A DNA stretch of 64,000 nucleotides from Paenibacillus daejeonensis DSM 15491 (GCF_000378385.1 NZ_KB899659.1:709418-773417); one strand, 5' to 3'; counted from the stretch's first letter, positions 26,468 to 35,496 are shown. A program made the numbers and translations. Notes: generated by a model from the sequence alone, not told the origin.

Positions 26468-27184
26468 CTAACTGACCCATGTCTTAATGACTGCAAAGTA
26501 CTCACGAAGCATATAGTTTATTCTTATCGTAGTCGGCGTCTTGCTTGATACCCCTACAGGTTCTAGATGGAGTTGCTTGGCAATCATCTTTGCGCGAAGC
26601 ATATGATAATCGCTCGTAATTATTGCAATGGTTGGCATGCCGCTATCATCTATTTCATGTGCTATGATACTTTTAGAGAAACTTAGATTTTCCTCAGTAT
26701 TCGTAGATGTATCTTCAAGGATGATTCTTTCAGTGGAGATACCTTCGCTTACCAAATATCGAGACATGGCCTCTGCCTCAGAGATACTGGCTCCTAGAGA
26801 TTTACCACCGGATACAACCACCTGTAAGTGTGAATTCGTCTGTAAAACTTCGATAGCGGAATCTAGCCTGCGTTTCAGGGTCTTTGAGACTTGCTCCCCC
26901 TCAAGTCCAGCTCCTAATACAACGGCAAATTGAACCGCTTCAAGCTGATCGTTAGCATTGGCTTCCTTTAGGATGAGGCCACTTACTACAAGCACAGATA
27001 GTAAGAAAGTAACTATAGACAACCCCATTAGTTTTGCGAGTAGCTGGTAACCAAGATGTCTAACCCACAAAGCTAGGATGATACATCCTAGTACAAGGCC
27101 AATCGTAACTGTTCCAAAGCTAAATCCAAACACCAATAGTAAAATAAGCGCAATTATCGCTAACAGAACGGTAAGAATGACCAT
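26468..27184 (-). CDS. YdcF/ElyC-like membrane protein (DUF218)
   Basis: A 238-residue protein with three hydrophobic segments in residues 1-75, then a DUF218 domain: AVVLGAGLEGEQVS, VVVSGGKSLGASISEAEAMS, ILEDTSTNTEENLSFSK and IAIITSDYHMLRAKM. The layout matches the membrane-anchored ElyC/SanA-type members linked to envelope polysaccharide metabolism. ATG 27184 has no strong ribosome site, so the start is less certain. Confidence 0.8.
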   Translation of the reverse strand: MVILTVLLAIIALILLLVFGFSFGTVTIGLVLGCIILALWVRHLGYQLLAKLMGLSIVTFLLSVLVVSGLILKEANANDQLEAVQFAVVLGAGLEGEQVSKTLKRRLDSAIEVLQTNSHLQVVVSGGKSLGASISEAEAMSRYLVSEGISTERIILEDTSTNTEENLSFSKSIIAHEIDDSGMPTIAIITSDYHMLRAKMIAKQLHLEPVGVSSKTPTTIRINYMLREYFAVIKTWVS

Positions 27185-27240
27185 TGGATTGCGATGATTA
27201 AGTATGGTTTCACGTCCTTATACATCAGTTCACTTGCCTG

Positions 27241-28404
27241 TCATCCCATCTCCACAATAACACGCACACGTGGCCGCTCGCCGCTAGTGTCTATTTGTTG
27301 TCCCGGATGACCGAAGTAGGGAGTCCCGTCGGTATTCCAAAGCAATTGCTGCACACGTGTGTGGCGGTTTGGGTCGTACAGGGGCTCACCGTCAATCTCC
27401 TTGTAAGATCTTGCATGATAGACCATCAGGTCGGCGCTGCCATCCTCCGAGACAGTGAAGCTGTTGTGACCAGGTCCATATTGACTTGTGGACTCACAGC
27501 TGGAAAAAACCGGTTGTGGCGTTTTGGTCCAGGAGGCCGGATCGAGCAGATCACTTGACTCGTCTGCTGTGAGCAGGCCCACGCAATAACGGTCATCAGT
27601 AGCACTGGCCGAGTATGCCATAAAGACACGCCCGTTACGGATGATGACAGCCGCCCCCTCATTCACCCGATGACCCTGAATCTCCCAATCATGCTCGGGA
27701 GCTGCGATAAGCACCGGCTCCGTAGCAATGGACCAAGGCGTATCCATCCGCGCGATGTAGATAGAGGAGGATTCGATAATCTGGGCCCAGGCCAGATATC
27801 TCTCTCCCCTGTGCTCGAAGGTTGTTGCATCCAGGGAGAAGCTTTCAATAGGCGTCTGGATTCTTCCCTTTTCGACCCATGTGCCGGTAAGCGGGTTTGC
27901 ATCGGCGCACTCCAGTACATAAGGCCGGATGGCCCACTTATCTTCTGCAGATCCTGCAGCAAAATAGATATACCACTTGCCATCAATCCTATGCAACTCG
28001 GGCGCCCAGATATGATTACCCATTTCGCCGGCATTGTGCTTGGTCCAGATGACCGTCTCCTCCGCTTCCGCAAGCTCCACAATTGTGCGGGCTCTGCGGA
28101 GCACAAGCCGGTCGTACTCTGGCACAGAAGCCGTAAAGTAGTAGTAACCATCGGTATGCTTTATGACAAAGGGATCAGCCCGGTTGAGGATAAGCGGCTG
28201 CGGGTACTCCCGTTCTTGGTAGGTACCCTCTACAACAAAGCTTCCGGGGGTCTCCAGGCGCGATGCATCTATTGGCTCCCATTCGACGGGTAACGAACCC
28301 TGCACACCACCAGATAATTCCACCTTCAGGTGTTCAGGCAAGTGTAGCGGCTCGCCGATCATCACTTTAATGACTTGCTCTTGCGAATTTTTTATGGTCA
28401 ACAT
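27241..28404 (-). CDS. Glycoside hydrolase family 43 enzyme
   Basis: A 387-residue protein. The frame opens upstream, but ATG 28404 has AGGAG at good spacing and begins the domain. Residues 10-65 form an Ig-like domain (MIGEPLHLPEHLKVELSGG). The five-bladed GH43 propeller follows: RADPFVIKH near 74 (catalytic base Asp), WAPELHRIDGKWYIYF near 135, NEGAAVIIRNGRVFMAYS near 258 (acid Glu) and GPGHNSFTVS. There is no signal peptide, so it acts inside the cell, on arabinose- or xylose-containing oligosaccharides by family precedent. Confidence 0.9.
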   Translation of the reverse strand: MLTIKNSQEQVIKVMIGEPLHLPEHLKVELSGGVQGSLPVEWEPIDASRLETPGSFVVEGTYQEREYPQPLILNRADPFVIKHTDGYYYFTASVPEYDRLVLRRARTIVELAEAEETVIWTKHNAGEMGNHIWAPELHRIDGKWYIYFAAGSAEDKWAIRPYVLECADANPLTGTWVEKGRIQTPIESFSLDATTFEHRGERYLAWAQIIESSSIYIARMDTPWSIATEPVLIAAPEHDWEIQGHRVNEGAAVIIRNGRVFMAYSASATDDRYCVGLLTADESSDLLDPASWTKTPQPVFSSCESTSQYGPGHNSFTVSEDGSADLMVYHARSYKEIDGEPLYDPNRHTRVQQLLWNTDGTPYFGHPGQQIDTSGERPRVRVIVEMG

Positions 28405-28531
28405 TTCTGCTCTCTCCTCGTACCAAGCGTCAGCAGAAGCTAGTGCAAAGGCCTGGTTTCTGCATAGCATTATTTTGACATACACGACTTTAAACGTAAA
28501 GAAGGCGCTTACGTGTAAGAGCGGACAGGTA

Positions 28532-29230
28532 CTAGATAATCTGGACAATATGTGATGACACCTTGTCGTAGCTCTCGAATAAGCTTAGGTCATGGTACGG
28601 CAGAGGAATGTAACCCTTATCATATGCAGCCCGAATGAACGACTCGTTATGAGCTAAATTTGAATATACGCCTACGGGTTTTGCGTGGAGCAAATTATCG
28701 CGCACATAACATTCATCTCCAGTAATGACATACTCCTTGCCATCATGAACAAAATAAATGACCGATGAACCGTCAGTATGTCCGCCAATGACCTTGAACG
28801 TAAACTTATTCTCGACAACGTATGTGTCGTCAACGGTGAGGACATTGTCCTGAAGAAGTCTTTCTCGAACCCGTGGATTGCTGCCCTCAAGCGCTTGAAG
28901 GTAGTCTACCTGGCTGATGATAATCTGGGCATCAGGAAACTGGTCAATGTTGGAAATATGATCAAAATGATGATGCGTAATACAAATCAAGTCTACCTGT
29001 TCCACATGCAGCTCATTCTTTACTTCATCCTCAATATGGTTTAGCGTAATGCCCCATTCCTTGGCCGTCTGCGGGTCGCGGAACCCGACATCAAACAAGA
29101 TCGTCTTCTGATTATACTTAGCAACATAATAGGACCATGCGATCGGAATGAGTTCTTCAGAGGAGGCACCACGAAAAATATAATTGGCGTTTAGTAACGA
29201 TTCGCCGAATTTTACAGCATAGAGTTGCAT
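28532..29230 (-). CDS. AiiA-like metallo-beta-lactamase-fold hydrolase
   Basis: A 232-residue protein, ATG 29230 with GGGAG upstream. The metal motif THHHFDH near 104 is the HxHxDH signature with an extra His; GGHTDGSSVIYF near 170 and TGDECYV near 190 complete the site. FDVGFRDPQTAKEWG near 48 places it in the N-acyl-homoserine-lactonase/AiiA branch. It may open lactone rings, but activity on quorum signals is inference. Confidence 0.8.
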   Translation of the reverse strand: MQLYAVKFGESLLNANYIFRGASSEELIPIAWSYYVAKYNQKTILFDVGFRDPQTAKEWGITLNHIEDEVKNELHVEQVDLICITHHHFDHISNIDQFPDAQIIISQVDYLQALEGSNPRVRERLLQDNVLTVDDTYVVENKFTFKVIGGHTDGSSVIYFVHDGKEYVITGDECYVRDNLLHAKPVGVYSNLAHNESFIRAAYDKGYIPLPYHDLSLFESYDKVSSHIVQII

Positions 29231-29283
29231 CTGCGCACGCTCCCTAAATAATGGACTGATAAATTATAACGAGGATTTCTTAT

Positions 29284-29691
29284 TCAATAATTGAATGCAA
29301 TTCGAAAGCTTGAGCCTTCTAACTTTATAATCATCTGACGTGCCGTCTCAAAATTCATCACTACTCTACCTGACGTTTCAAAACCTTTTTGCCAATTTAG
29401 ATACTTTTTCACCCGAGCAATAACAAAAACAGTGTATGTGTCTGTACTCTCCCAATACCATGATGCGATTGGAAGTCTATATTCATCTAATTCAATCCCT
29501 GCTTCTTCAACGGCTTCCCGGTTTAGCGCGGCAATCAAATCCTCATCTGCTTCGATTCTTCCGCCAACAGTAGTTAAAGTCTGCTCGTTTATGTCCCACA
29601 CCAGAATGATAGAGCCATCTTCAGTAATGGGTAGACTATGAATACCTGCAATTTTCTTGTCATTGGGATAACTGTTAATCGGATTTAACAC
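29284..29691 (-). CDS. Nudix hydrolase
   Basis: A 135-residue protein. I prefer GTG 29691, six bases after GAGGGGG; GTG 29712 and ATG 29697 are other possibilities. The Nudix box starts TVGGRIEADED and ends REAVEEAGIEL (residues about 40-65). The start lies inside the 3' end of the upstream phosphotransferase gene (17-nt overlap), so translation is probably coupled. Substrate unknown. Confidence 0.75.
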   Translation of the reverse strand: MLNPINSYPNDKKIAGIHSLPITEDGSIILVWDINEQTLTTVGGRIEADEDLIAALNREAVEEAGIELDEYRLPIASWYWESTDTYTVFVIARVKKYLNWQKGFETSGRVVMNFETARQMIIKLEGSSFRIAFNY

Positions 29692-30637
29692 AACCATCCC
29701 CCTCTTCATCACACAGTTTCAACAACAACTTTTCTAAAATCTGGACATCGTTTTTTAGCCATAGAATAGTTTCATTGTGTTCTTTATCCGTCATGATTTT
29801 TCTTATCCAGTAAATATAGTTCCCCGCCTTATAATTCAGCATGGCAGCAGTTATACTTTGCCTAAAATCATACCAGCTTATTTGAATAATGGCGTATGTA
29901 TTCCAAGCTTGAAAAAACGTCTGTTGAGACAAAAGAATACCAGTTTCTGAACTAGGAATTGACTCGTAAGCTTCCGCAAAATGTTCGAAGAACATGCTCA
30001 AAGGGCGAATGACAGCTGATTCAAAATCAAAAAAGACAACCTTACCACTGTCACCATGGATTTTTGCGTTATGCAGTGAAATATCCCCCGGATCTAATGC
30101 TTTTGGGATTTTCATAATACATTGAAATATATTATCTTTATGCGCCACAAGCTGTTGCATCATGTCATATGAAAAGGTTCCAACATGATTCTTTATCAGC
30201 TCCTCCTGATCTTGAAGAAGCGTTTTTAACTCAGTCATATGTATTAGCTCATCCGTGTCAAAGTCAAAGTAATTATTGTTCAAAAATGAGGTCTCTACTG
30301 CAAACCGTCCCAACGAATAAAAATAGTTCTGAATATCTTTATTATCTTGAAAGTCAGGATATCTTCCATCAATCCATTCTAATACGAGGAGATATAGGCT
30401 ATCTATCTGTTCACAATATATGACCGACGGAATGCTAAGCTTTAATGTGCCTATTTGCTGGTACGTTTGAACCTCTTTCTTCATTCCAACATCTGTTCCA
30501 TATTTCAAGACGAGAACTCTGGAACCACATTTGATCTTCTCGATGATCCTACCTGCCTTTGAATCGTCAAGCATCTCACGATAAGTGATTTTGTCTGAAA
30601 CGATAGTTTCTATTACTTCGTTATCCATTAGTTTCAT
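29675..30637 (-). CDS. APH-type phosphotransferase family protein
   Basis: A 320-residue protein. I chose ATG 30637 with AAGGTG upstream; 30652 is another ATG. The kinase-like fold shows VLKYGTDVGMKKEVQTYQ near 45 (nucleotide-binding Lys), then GDISLHNAKI near 195 (Brenner motif, without the usual first His) and VVFFDFESAVIRP near 210 (metal-binding Asp). Family members phosphorylate aminoglycosides, choline or other alcohols. The start overlaps the end of the truncated upstream gene. Confidence 0.75.
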   Translation of the reverse strand: MKLMDNEVIETIVSDKITYREMLDDSKAGRIIEKIKCGSRVLVLKYGTDVGMKKEVQTYQQIGTLKLSIPSVIYCEQIDSLYLLVLEWIDGRYPDFQDNKDIQNYFYSLGRFAVETSFLNNNYFDFDTDELIHMTELKTLLQDQEELIKNHVGTFSYDMMQQLVAHKDNIFQCIMKIPKALDPGDISLHNAKIHGDSGKVVFFDFESAVIRPLSMFFEHFAEAYESIPSSETGILLSQQTFFQAWNTYAIIQISWYDFRQSITAAMLNYKAGNYIYWIRKIMTDKEHNETILWLKNDVQILEKLLLKLCDEEGDGCVKSD

Positions 30638-30860
30638 TGTTTTCACCTTCATTTACACGAAAATCTTTGAAATCATCTATGTAATAACAATCAACTACTT
30701 GCTTATAAATCTCTTTAATTTCGTTTTTAGGCAACCCACAATGAGTTAAAAGCCATTCCCTCATGAAGAATATATCCTTATTCTCAGTTTTGGCGTCAAT
30801 ACTGATGCACCGACATATGGGGAGTATTGGGATAAAGATCTGCAGAAACCTTTTATGATC
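30621..30860 (-). pseudogene. C-terminal gene remnant on the minus strand
   Basis: The frame ending in TAA at 30621-30623 encodes a convincing protein tail (MREWLLTHCGLPKNEIKEIY ... DCYYIDDFKDF), overlapping the start of the phosphotransferase gene as an operon partner would. Upstream of about 30790 the sequence no longer looks coding and a stop occurs at 30861. Only the 3' end of this gene remains. Parent family not recognised. Confidence 0.45.
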
Positions 30861-30971
30861 TTAGGCAGCAAAACGATTGAGTATCCCACTCGAACAACCT
30901 TTTTGTACAACTCGAAGGATGCGTATCTCATCACTTTTGATCATGAAGACAATCGTATATTCCAATCGTGA
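30780..30971 (+). pseudogene. C-terminal gene remnant on the plus strand
   Basis: The plus-strand frame ending in TGA at 30969-30971 reads VNTDAPTYGEYWDKDLQKPF ... TIEYPTRTTFLYNSKDAYLI, a plausible end of a secreted or exported protein, with no start and no ribosome site. It abuts the minus-strand remnant 30621-30860, so two unrelated gene ends appear fused tail-in at about 30780-30800. This is consistent with a deletion junction. Confidence 0.35.
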
Positions 30972-31024
30972 AGGCATATCGCTTGACTACCCGCCAGTGC
31001 AAGCCCATCCGCCATTGACTATTA

Positions 31025-31264
31025 CTATCTATTTCCTTTATCTTTTTTCTTAACTCTATATATGTACGAAAACAAAACTAACATAGCCGCTGGACCAAAT
31101 ATCATTATTAAGTGAGGAAATACTGCATAGGCCAGAAAGTACAAAACAGACCAAACAGCAATAATTGTAAACCTTAATGTCTTTCTATTTTTGTATTTCT
31201 CTTTATTCTTTAAAATCATTCCAGCTATAAGTCCTATGAAAATAGTATTTATTAACTGAACCAA
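31025..31264 (-). CDS. Small membrane protein
   Basis: A 79-residue protein starting at TTG 31264, with GGAGG 7 nt upstream. Two to three hydrophobic segments (LINTIFIGLIAGMIL, FTIIAVWSVLYFLAYAV, MIFGPAAMLVLFSYIY) are joined by short basic loops, with a basic C-terminus. No known family. It follows a broken gene on the same strand. Confidence 0.5.
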   Translation of the reverse strand: MVQLINTIFIGLIAGMILKNKEKYKNRKTLRFTIIAVWSVLYFLAYAVFPHLIMIFGPAAMLVLFSYIYRVKKKDKGNR

Positions 31265-31292
31265 TGGGGCACCTCCTGCTTTAAATCATTTG

Positions 31293-31646
31293 CTAATATT
31301 TCAGATAACGTTCTTGTATGTTCTCAATAAGTCGTGGTATTGATGTATTGATATAATTTACAAGTTCTTTCATCTCATCCTTAAATCCTTCACTATCGGG
31401 TGCTCCAACCTGTACTGATACTTGAGAGCCATCGATCATCTCATTGAATCATACGATCTCTCTTCCAAATTTCTCTTTAATAAATTCGACATGAAGGTTG
31501 CTCATTCCAATATTAATATCGTATTTTTTGAAACAATCTTCGTTGAACATCATCCTTTTAAACCCACTAGTATCAACTCCGATTTCTTTTATTAATTCAT
31601 ATGCTCCTTTAAAGGGGCTTGGTTTGACAATCTTACCAGCGATCTT
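31293..31646 (-). pseudogene. Truncated gene with an in-frame TGA
   Basis: One open frame of 118 codons is interrupted only by TGA at 31449-31451. Before it comes KGAYELIKEIGVDTSGFKRM ... EKFGREIV; after it FNEMIDGSQVSVQVGAPDSE ... NIQERYLKY. The frame ends upstream exactly at an inverted repeat (31646-31686), so the 5' end is lost. The parent is an unknown protein; an immunity- or SMI1-like role is possible but not supported. The TGA could be a nonsense mutation or an error. Confidence 0.5.
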
Positions 31647-31686
31647 TCATCTAACGTTCTGATGCGCGAATGTGGTGTTAGATGAA
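31646..31686. repeat. Short attC-like inverted repeat
   Basis: TTCATCTAAC (31646-31655) and GTTAGATGAA (31677-31686) form a perfect 10-bp inverted repeat around a 21-nt loop. The inner seven bases match the integron attC core consensus RYYYAAC...GTTRRRY at both ends. The loop shares GCG-GAATGT-TGTTA with the element at 36.4 kb. It lies between a gene 5' end (31293-31646) and a gene 3' end (31717), as an attC site would. It is shorter than known attC sites. Confidence 0.4.
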
Positions 31687-31716
31687 GGATGCGCTCTCTT
31701 CGATTCATCGTAAACA

Positions 31717-32160
31717 TTATTCTATTGGGTTTTCAAAGAATGTCTCATTTGTTATTTCTATGAGCTTATCTGTTGCTTTTTGATTTGATGGATCTTGTTG
31801 CATAATATAAAATAGATCTCTAAGCTCATCGATTCGAGATAAGACTAAAGCTTTCGACCTCTCTTCTCGCAATGAAATGTACAGATTGTGTAGACTTACA
31901 TCTAGATCATCATTTATATCCTCATAAGAGGTTAGTGTGGACATTGAAGCCAAACTATACACACTTGCAATCATCCCTCTGTATGTATATTCATTCACTT
32001 CCACGCTAAAACTGCCGATAAGCATTCCTAACTGATGTTTGAAAGTTTGGTCATTTAATCTTTGAATATCACGATTGATGTTTTCTGATGAAATAATTTT
32101 AAACCCAAGAATTACTACGAGCACAGATAATATAGCTATGATATATGTGTTTCTCTTCAT
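31717..32160 (-). CDS. Hypothetical signal-anchored protein
   Basis: A 147-residue protein. I chose ATG 32160 with GGGAG upstream; the frame is open to 32208. A signal anchor at residues 4-22 (TYIIAILSVLVVILGFKII) precedes a helical, polar domain (LNDQTFKHQLGMLIGSFSVE, LDVSLHNLYISLREERSKAL). Similar short anchored proteins occur in Bacillales without known function. Confidence 0.6.
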   Translation of the reverse strand: MKRNTYIIAILSVLVVILGFKIISSENINRDIQRLNDQTFKHQLGMLIGSFSVEVNEYTYRGMIASVYSLASMSTLTSYEDINDDLDVSLHNLYISLREERSKALVLSRIDELRDLFYIMQQDPSNQKATDKLIEITNETFFENPIE

Positions 32161-32330
32161 TGAATTACTCCCAGTTTCATGATTATGCTTTCGTCCATTC
32201 TCCAACAAGTACAGGGAACGGACTTGTACAACTAGGAATGGCTACTCTGGCAGCCATTTGCGTGACGGCAAGGACTTTATTGCAACTTACGTAGTCCATT
32301 TTCCTGAATTACTCTCTTAAATTCAAACGC

Positions 32331-32978
32331 TCACCACTTCGTTCTGATCTTGTAGAGCAGCAATGTTTGAAATAATGATTCTCGATCCCTATGGGTAGAG
32401 ACTTTATTATGATACGGAAAATCATCGCTCGTAACGAGCATTTTTCCCACGGAGCTTGCCGGCTCATAATTAATCTATTCATCAAATTGAACCTTGCCTG
32501 ATTCAGATCTTGTGAAGTTTTCCTTCGGCAGAATATACAACATCCCTTGGGTCCATGGATCATTGTTCATTGTAGATTCGTTCAATGAAAAATAATGATA
32601 CCTGGAATTATGATGTAGGATGCAACCGTTTCGAAAACTGCCGATCAAATGACTTCTGTTAAAGACAGCGTAAAAGAGCGGCCAAATGGGATCCGTTGTG
32701 GCGAACACGGCTTTTGCCAATTCCCCATTATACAAGGTCTGTTCTCTAGGCTCAAAAACTTCAATATGAGAGTTATTCGAACCATGGAACACATACTTCT
32801 CCTTCATTGAAACGTAGGAAAGAAATCGAAATTTAGGGTAAGGCAGCATATACTCAAGAACTTGGCTTTGTCTGTCACCAATGGATGCTAGCAGTTGATC
32901 ATATTGTTCTGCTTCTTCCTTCTCAATATCAATAGGGGGTGAACGATAAAGCAGGATCTTCAACAATGCGCTTATCAT
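32331..32978 (-). pseudogene. Conserved hypothetical gene with in-frame TAG
   Basis: From ATG 32978 the frame encodes a 167-residue protein (YVFHGSNNSHIEVFEPREQT, AVFATTDPIWPLFYAVFNRS) up to TAG at 32475-32477. The same frame continues with INYEPASSVGKMLVTSDDFP for 47 more codons to TGA 32331-32333. The TAG falls where Trp would fit (DE-W-INYEP). I recall a Bacillales family of this pattern that is without known function. Probably a nonsense mutation; a truncated product may persist. Confidence 0.6.
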
Positions 32979-33060
32979 ATCTGTGTAGGTCTCCTTAAGC
33001 TAGTATTGAGCAGGTGAGAACCTTTCTACTTGCCGTCCATCTCGTGTCATGACAAAAATT

Positions 33061-33795
33061 TCATTTTAATTTAATGCCTCGATATACTCCCGTTCTTAGT
33101 TCTTGAATATATTCATTTAATAAGGGCATATCGGCCTCTATGGCTTGGTCAATCGAGCGCTGAATGGAATAAGGAACTCTCACAAATTGAACACTTACTG
33201 CCGATTCTTTGGTTTCCCCATAGTGCCCCTCAAGTATCACATAGGAGGCTTGCGTAATCTCAAGCGGATTACCGACACTTCCTACATTAAATAACGTCTT
33301 GCCTTCGAAATGCTGGATGTACGCATTATGAATATCCCCATACCCCACTACATCTGCCTCAACATCACTTTCGCACTCATTTGAACTTTGGAATAAAGAC
33401 AACAATGTTTCCCGGTCATTCCAAGGATGAATGCGTTCATACAAACTTCTCGGAGATGCATGAAACAGCCTAATCTTTTTCCCGCTCATTACGAATTCAA
33501 TCGAAAACGGCAAAGAAGCCAGGTACGCTAACCGTTCTGGTCCAAGTTGTTGTTGATGCCATAATAACGCTTCCTCTTCCGTGGGTTTTGAAATGAACTC
33601 GTCCCAATTGCCTCGGATTACTTTTTCACATGTTTTAGCTATTAGATCCACTACAAGATGCCCGCTAGGTCCTTTTCCAATCAGGTCACCTAAGCAGTAG
33701 ATGCTTTCGATTTCTCTTTCAGCTATATCATCTAGAACAGCCTGTAATGCAGGTAAATTTCCATGTATGTCTGAGATTAATGCTATTCTTTTCAT
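33061..33795 (-). CDS. Metallophosphoesterase
   Basis: A 244-residue protein, ATG 33795 with GGAGG upstream. The five calcineurin-like motifs are visible: ALISDIHGN, CLGDLIGKGP, VIRGNWDEF, LFHASP and VVGYGDIHNAYI. The order and length match the YfcE/symmetrical Ap4A-hydrolase-like group with two metal ions. Substrate unknown. The VOC gene lies 3 nt upstream in the same direction. Confidence 0.85.
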   Translation of the reverse strand: MKRIALISDIHGNLPALQAVLDDIAEREIESIYCLGDLIGKGPSGHLVVDLIAKTCEKVIRGNWDEFISKPTEEEALLWHQQQLGPERLAYLASLPFSIEFVMSGKKIRLFHASPRSLYERIHPWNDRETLLSLFQSSNECESDVEADVVGYGDIHNAYIQHFEGKTLFNVGSVGNPLEITQASYVILEGHYGETKESAVSVQFVRVPYSIQRSIDQAIEADMPLLNEYIQELRTGVYRGIKLK

Positions 33796-33798
33796 CGG

Positions 33799-34263
33799 TT
33801 AAGCCTCCAAATTGTTATCAAGCTGCTCCGCCAATCCGATCAGAAGCCCTTCTACTCCACGAATGTAGCAGAGCCGATACGAATTCTCGTACTGAACCAC
33901 TTCCCCGACAAGTTGCGCGCCATACTTTGCAGTGAGTCTAGATACCAACTCATCAATGTCTTGAACGGCAAACATAACACGCAGATAACCGAGAGAGTTT
34001 ACAGGAGCAGTCCGATGATCGGATGTAACAGAAGGCGTAAGAAACCTCGAAAGTTCAATTCGGCTATGGCCATCTGGGGTAACCATCATTGCAATCTCAA
34101 CGTGTTGTGACCCCAATCCGGTTACGCGGCCAGCCCATTCACCTTCAATTGCAGCTCGCCCTTCGAGTTTCAAGCCAATCTCCTCAAAAAAAGAAATGGC
34201 ATCATCAAGGGATTCTACAACGATGCCAACATTGTCCATTCGCAATAATTTGTTAGGGTTCAT
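33799..34263 (-). CDS. VOC family protein (glyoxalase-like)
   Basis: A 154-residue protein, ATG 34263 with GAGGAG upstream. Two VOC halves are visible: MDNVGIVVESLDDAISFFEE at the start and LGYLRVMFAVQDIDELVSRL in the second half, with IELSRF closing the first. Members range from glyoxalase I to fosfomycin and bleomycin resistance proteins. The partner residues do not fix the substrate. Confidence 0.8.
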   Translation of the reverse strand: MNPNKLLRMDNVGIVVESLDDAISFFEEIGLKLEGRAAIEGEWAGRVTGLGSQHVEIAMMVTPDGHSRIELSRFLTPSVTSDHRTAPVNSLGYLRVMFAVQDIDELVSRLTAKYGAQLVGEVVQYENSYRLCYIRGVEGLLIGLAEQLDNNLEA

Positions 34264-34277
34264 CGTTTTTACTCCTC

Positions 34278-34937
34278 TTATGTTTTATGTTTGTCGTTAG
34301 TTACATTGACAATGATGTCCTTTAGTTCACTCAGAGTCTTAATTCGATAGCTGGCTTGTGAGAAGTCATGTGTTCTTGTGAAGTCATTATGTACGATAGC
34401 ACAGTCGATACCAGCCGCGACGGCTGAATTTAATCCTCTGTTTGAATCCTCCACAACTAGAGTCTCTTCTTTTGTAGCACCGAAGCGCTCTAGGGCAGTC
34501 AAGTATGGCTCTGGGTGCGGCTTTGGGCGGTCGTAGTCTTCGCGAACAAGGACAAACTCCATGAATTGCGCAATCTGGCGCTTCTCATGAATCAGTTCAA
34601 AATCAGCACGTTTAGCAGTCGTTACGATGGCCATGCGGACGTATTTTGACAGTTCAGCTAGCGTCTCAACTACGCCTTCAATCTCTATCGCTTCGGTTCT
34701 TAAATATTCCTGATAATAGGCGTTGCGGACCTCACTCTGCTTGATAATGACCTGTTCATCAATACCTGCTGCCCTAGCTTGGGCCCAAGTGCCTAAAGGC
34801 TGGGTCATGTCGAGAAGATATTGATCTTTATCCAAGTTAAATCCAATATCAGCATGAGCGCGTTCCCCCGCTTTGTAATACCAGAATTCGGTATCCACCA
34901 GAACACCATCATGATCGAAGAGTATATACTTTTTCAT
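34278..34937 (-). CDS. HAD superfamily hydrolase, beta-PGM-like
   Basis: A 219-residue protein, ATG 34937 with AAAGGAG upstream. Motif I is ILFDHDGVLVDTEFWYY, with Asp nucleophile and acid; the cap follows, then MAIVTTAKRADFE (motif II), RPKPHPEPYLTAL (motif III Lys) and LVVEDSNRGLNSAVAAG (motif IV). This is the beta-phosphoglucomutase/phosphatase subgroup. Substrate unknown. Confidence 0.85.
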   Translation of the reverse strand: MKKYILFDHDGVLVDTEFWYYKAGERAHADIGFNLDKDQYLLDMTQPLGTWAQARAAGIDEQVIIKQSEVRNAYYQEYLRTEAIEIEGVVETLAELSKYVRMAIVTTAKRADFELIHEKRQIAQFMEFVLVREDYDRPKPHPEPYLTALERFGATKEETLVVEDSNRGLNSAVAAGIDCAIVHNDFTRTHDFSQASYRIKTLSELKDIIVNVTNDKHKT

Positions 34938-35040
34938 TGTTCAGACTCCTTTTGGCAGCCATGCGCGCCACCACGCACAGTTGATTACATAAGTGAACTG
35001 TCACCGGTGTAAGCGAAGATATTTAAAAATGTAACCTCAT

Positions 35041-35496
35041 TTACTCAATGATCAGCTTTATTCGCTCCTCTTCCTCAAACATGCTTAATAGTCTTTCTTT
35101 ATTTCTTTGATCTTTAAATGCATACCATGCTTCTAACAAATCTTTATCCTCGGACAATGTATCCTTAAATCTCCGAAATACACCTTTCCCGCCACGAAGC
35201 GAACGTTCAAGATGATCCTTCATGATTTTGTTTGAAACGGTTTCCGTGAATTCTTCCATATCCTCAAAGGACTGCCAGGATTCTATGGTCGGCACTCTTA
35301 TATACCGATCTTCAAAATCTTCTTCAATTCGTTCTTTTAGATCGGGGTCTACTTCAGTATAATCACCTAGCATTTCAACTTCACCAGTCTGCTTGTCAAA
35401 ATAGAATCTAAGATCATTCCCAGAATTTTCACAAGCAAAAACCAATTCATTCCATTGAAAAAGTGTGATTTTAATTTCTTCGATTTGACCGTCCAT
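35041..35496 (-). CDS. UPF0158 family protein
   Basis: A 151-residue acidic protein, ATG 35496 with GAGGG upstream. YFDKQTGEVEMLGD near 30, RYIRVPTIESWQSFEDMEEF near 65 and GGKGVFRRFKDTL near 100 match the UPF0158 family, found in many Bacillales and without known function. The gene appears complete. Confidence 0.75.
   Translation of the reverse strand: MDGQIEEIKITLFQWNELVFACENSGNDLRFYFDKQTGEVEMLGDYTEVDPDLKERIEEDFEDRYIRVPTIESWQSFEDMEEFTETVSNKIMKDHLERSLRGGKGVFRRFKDTLSEDKDLLEAWYAFKDQRNKERLLSMFEEEERIKLIIE

Noticed and set aside
32309-32563. 84-codon minus-strand frame
   Set aside because: It overlaps the broken gene 32331-32978 in another frame and has no ribosome site or protein-like pattern.
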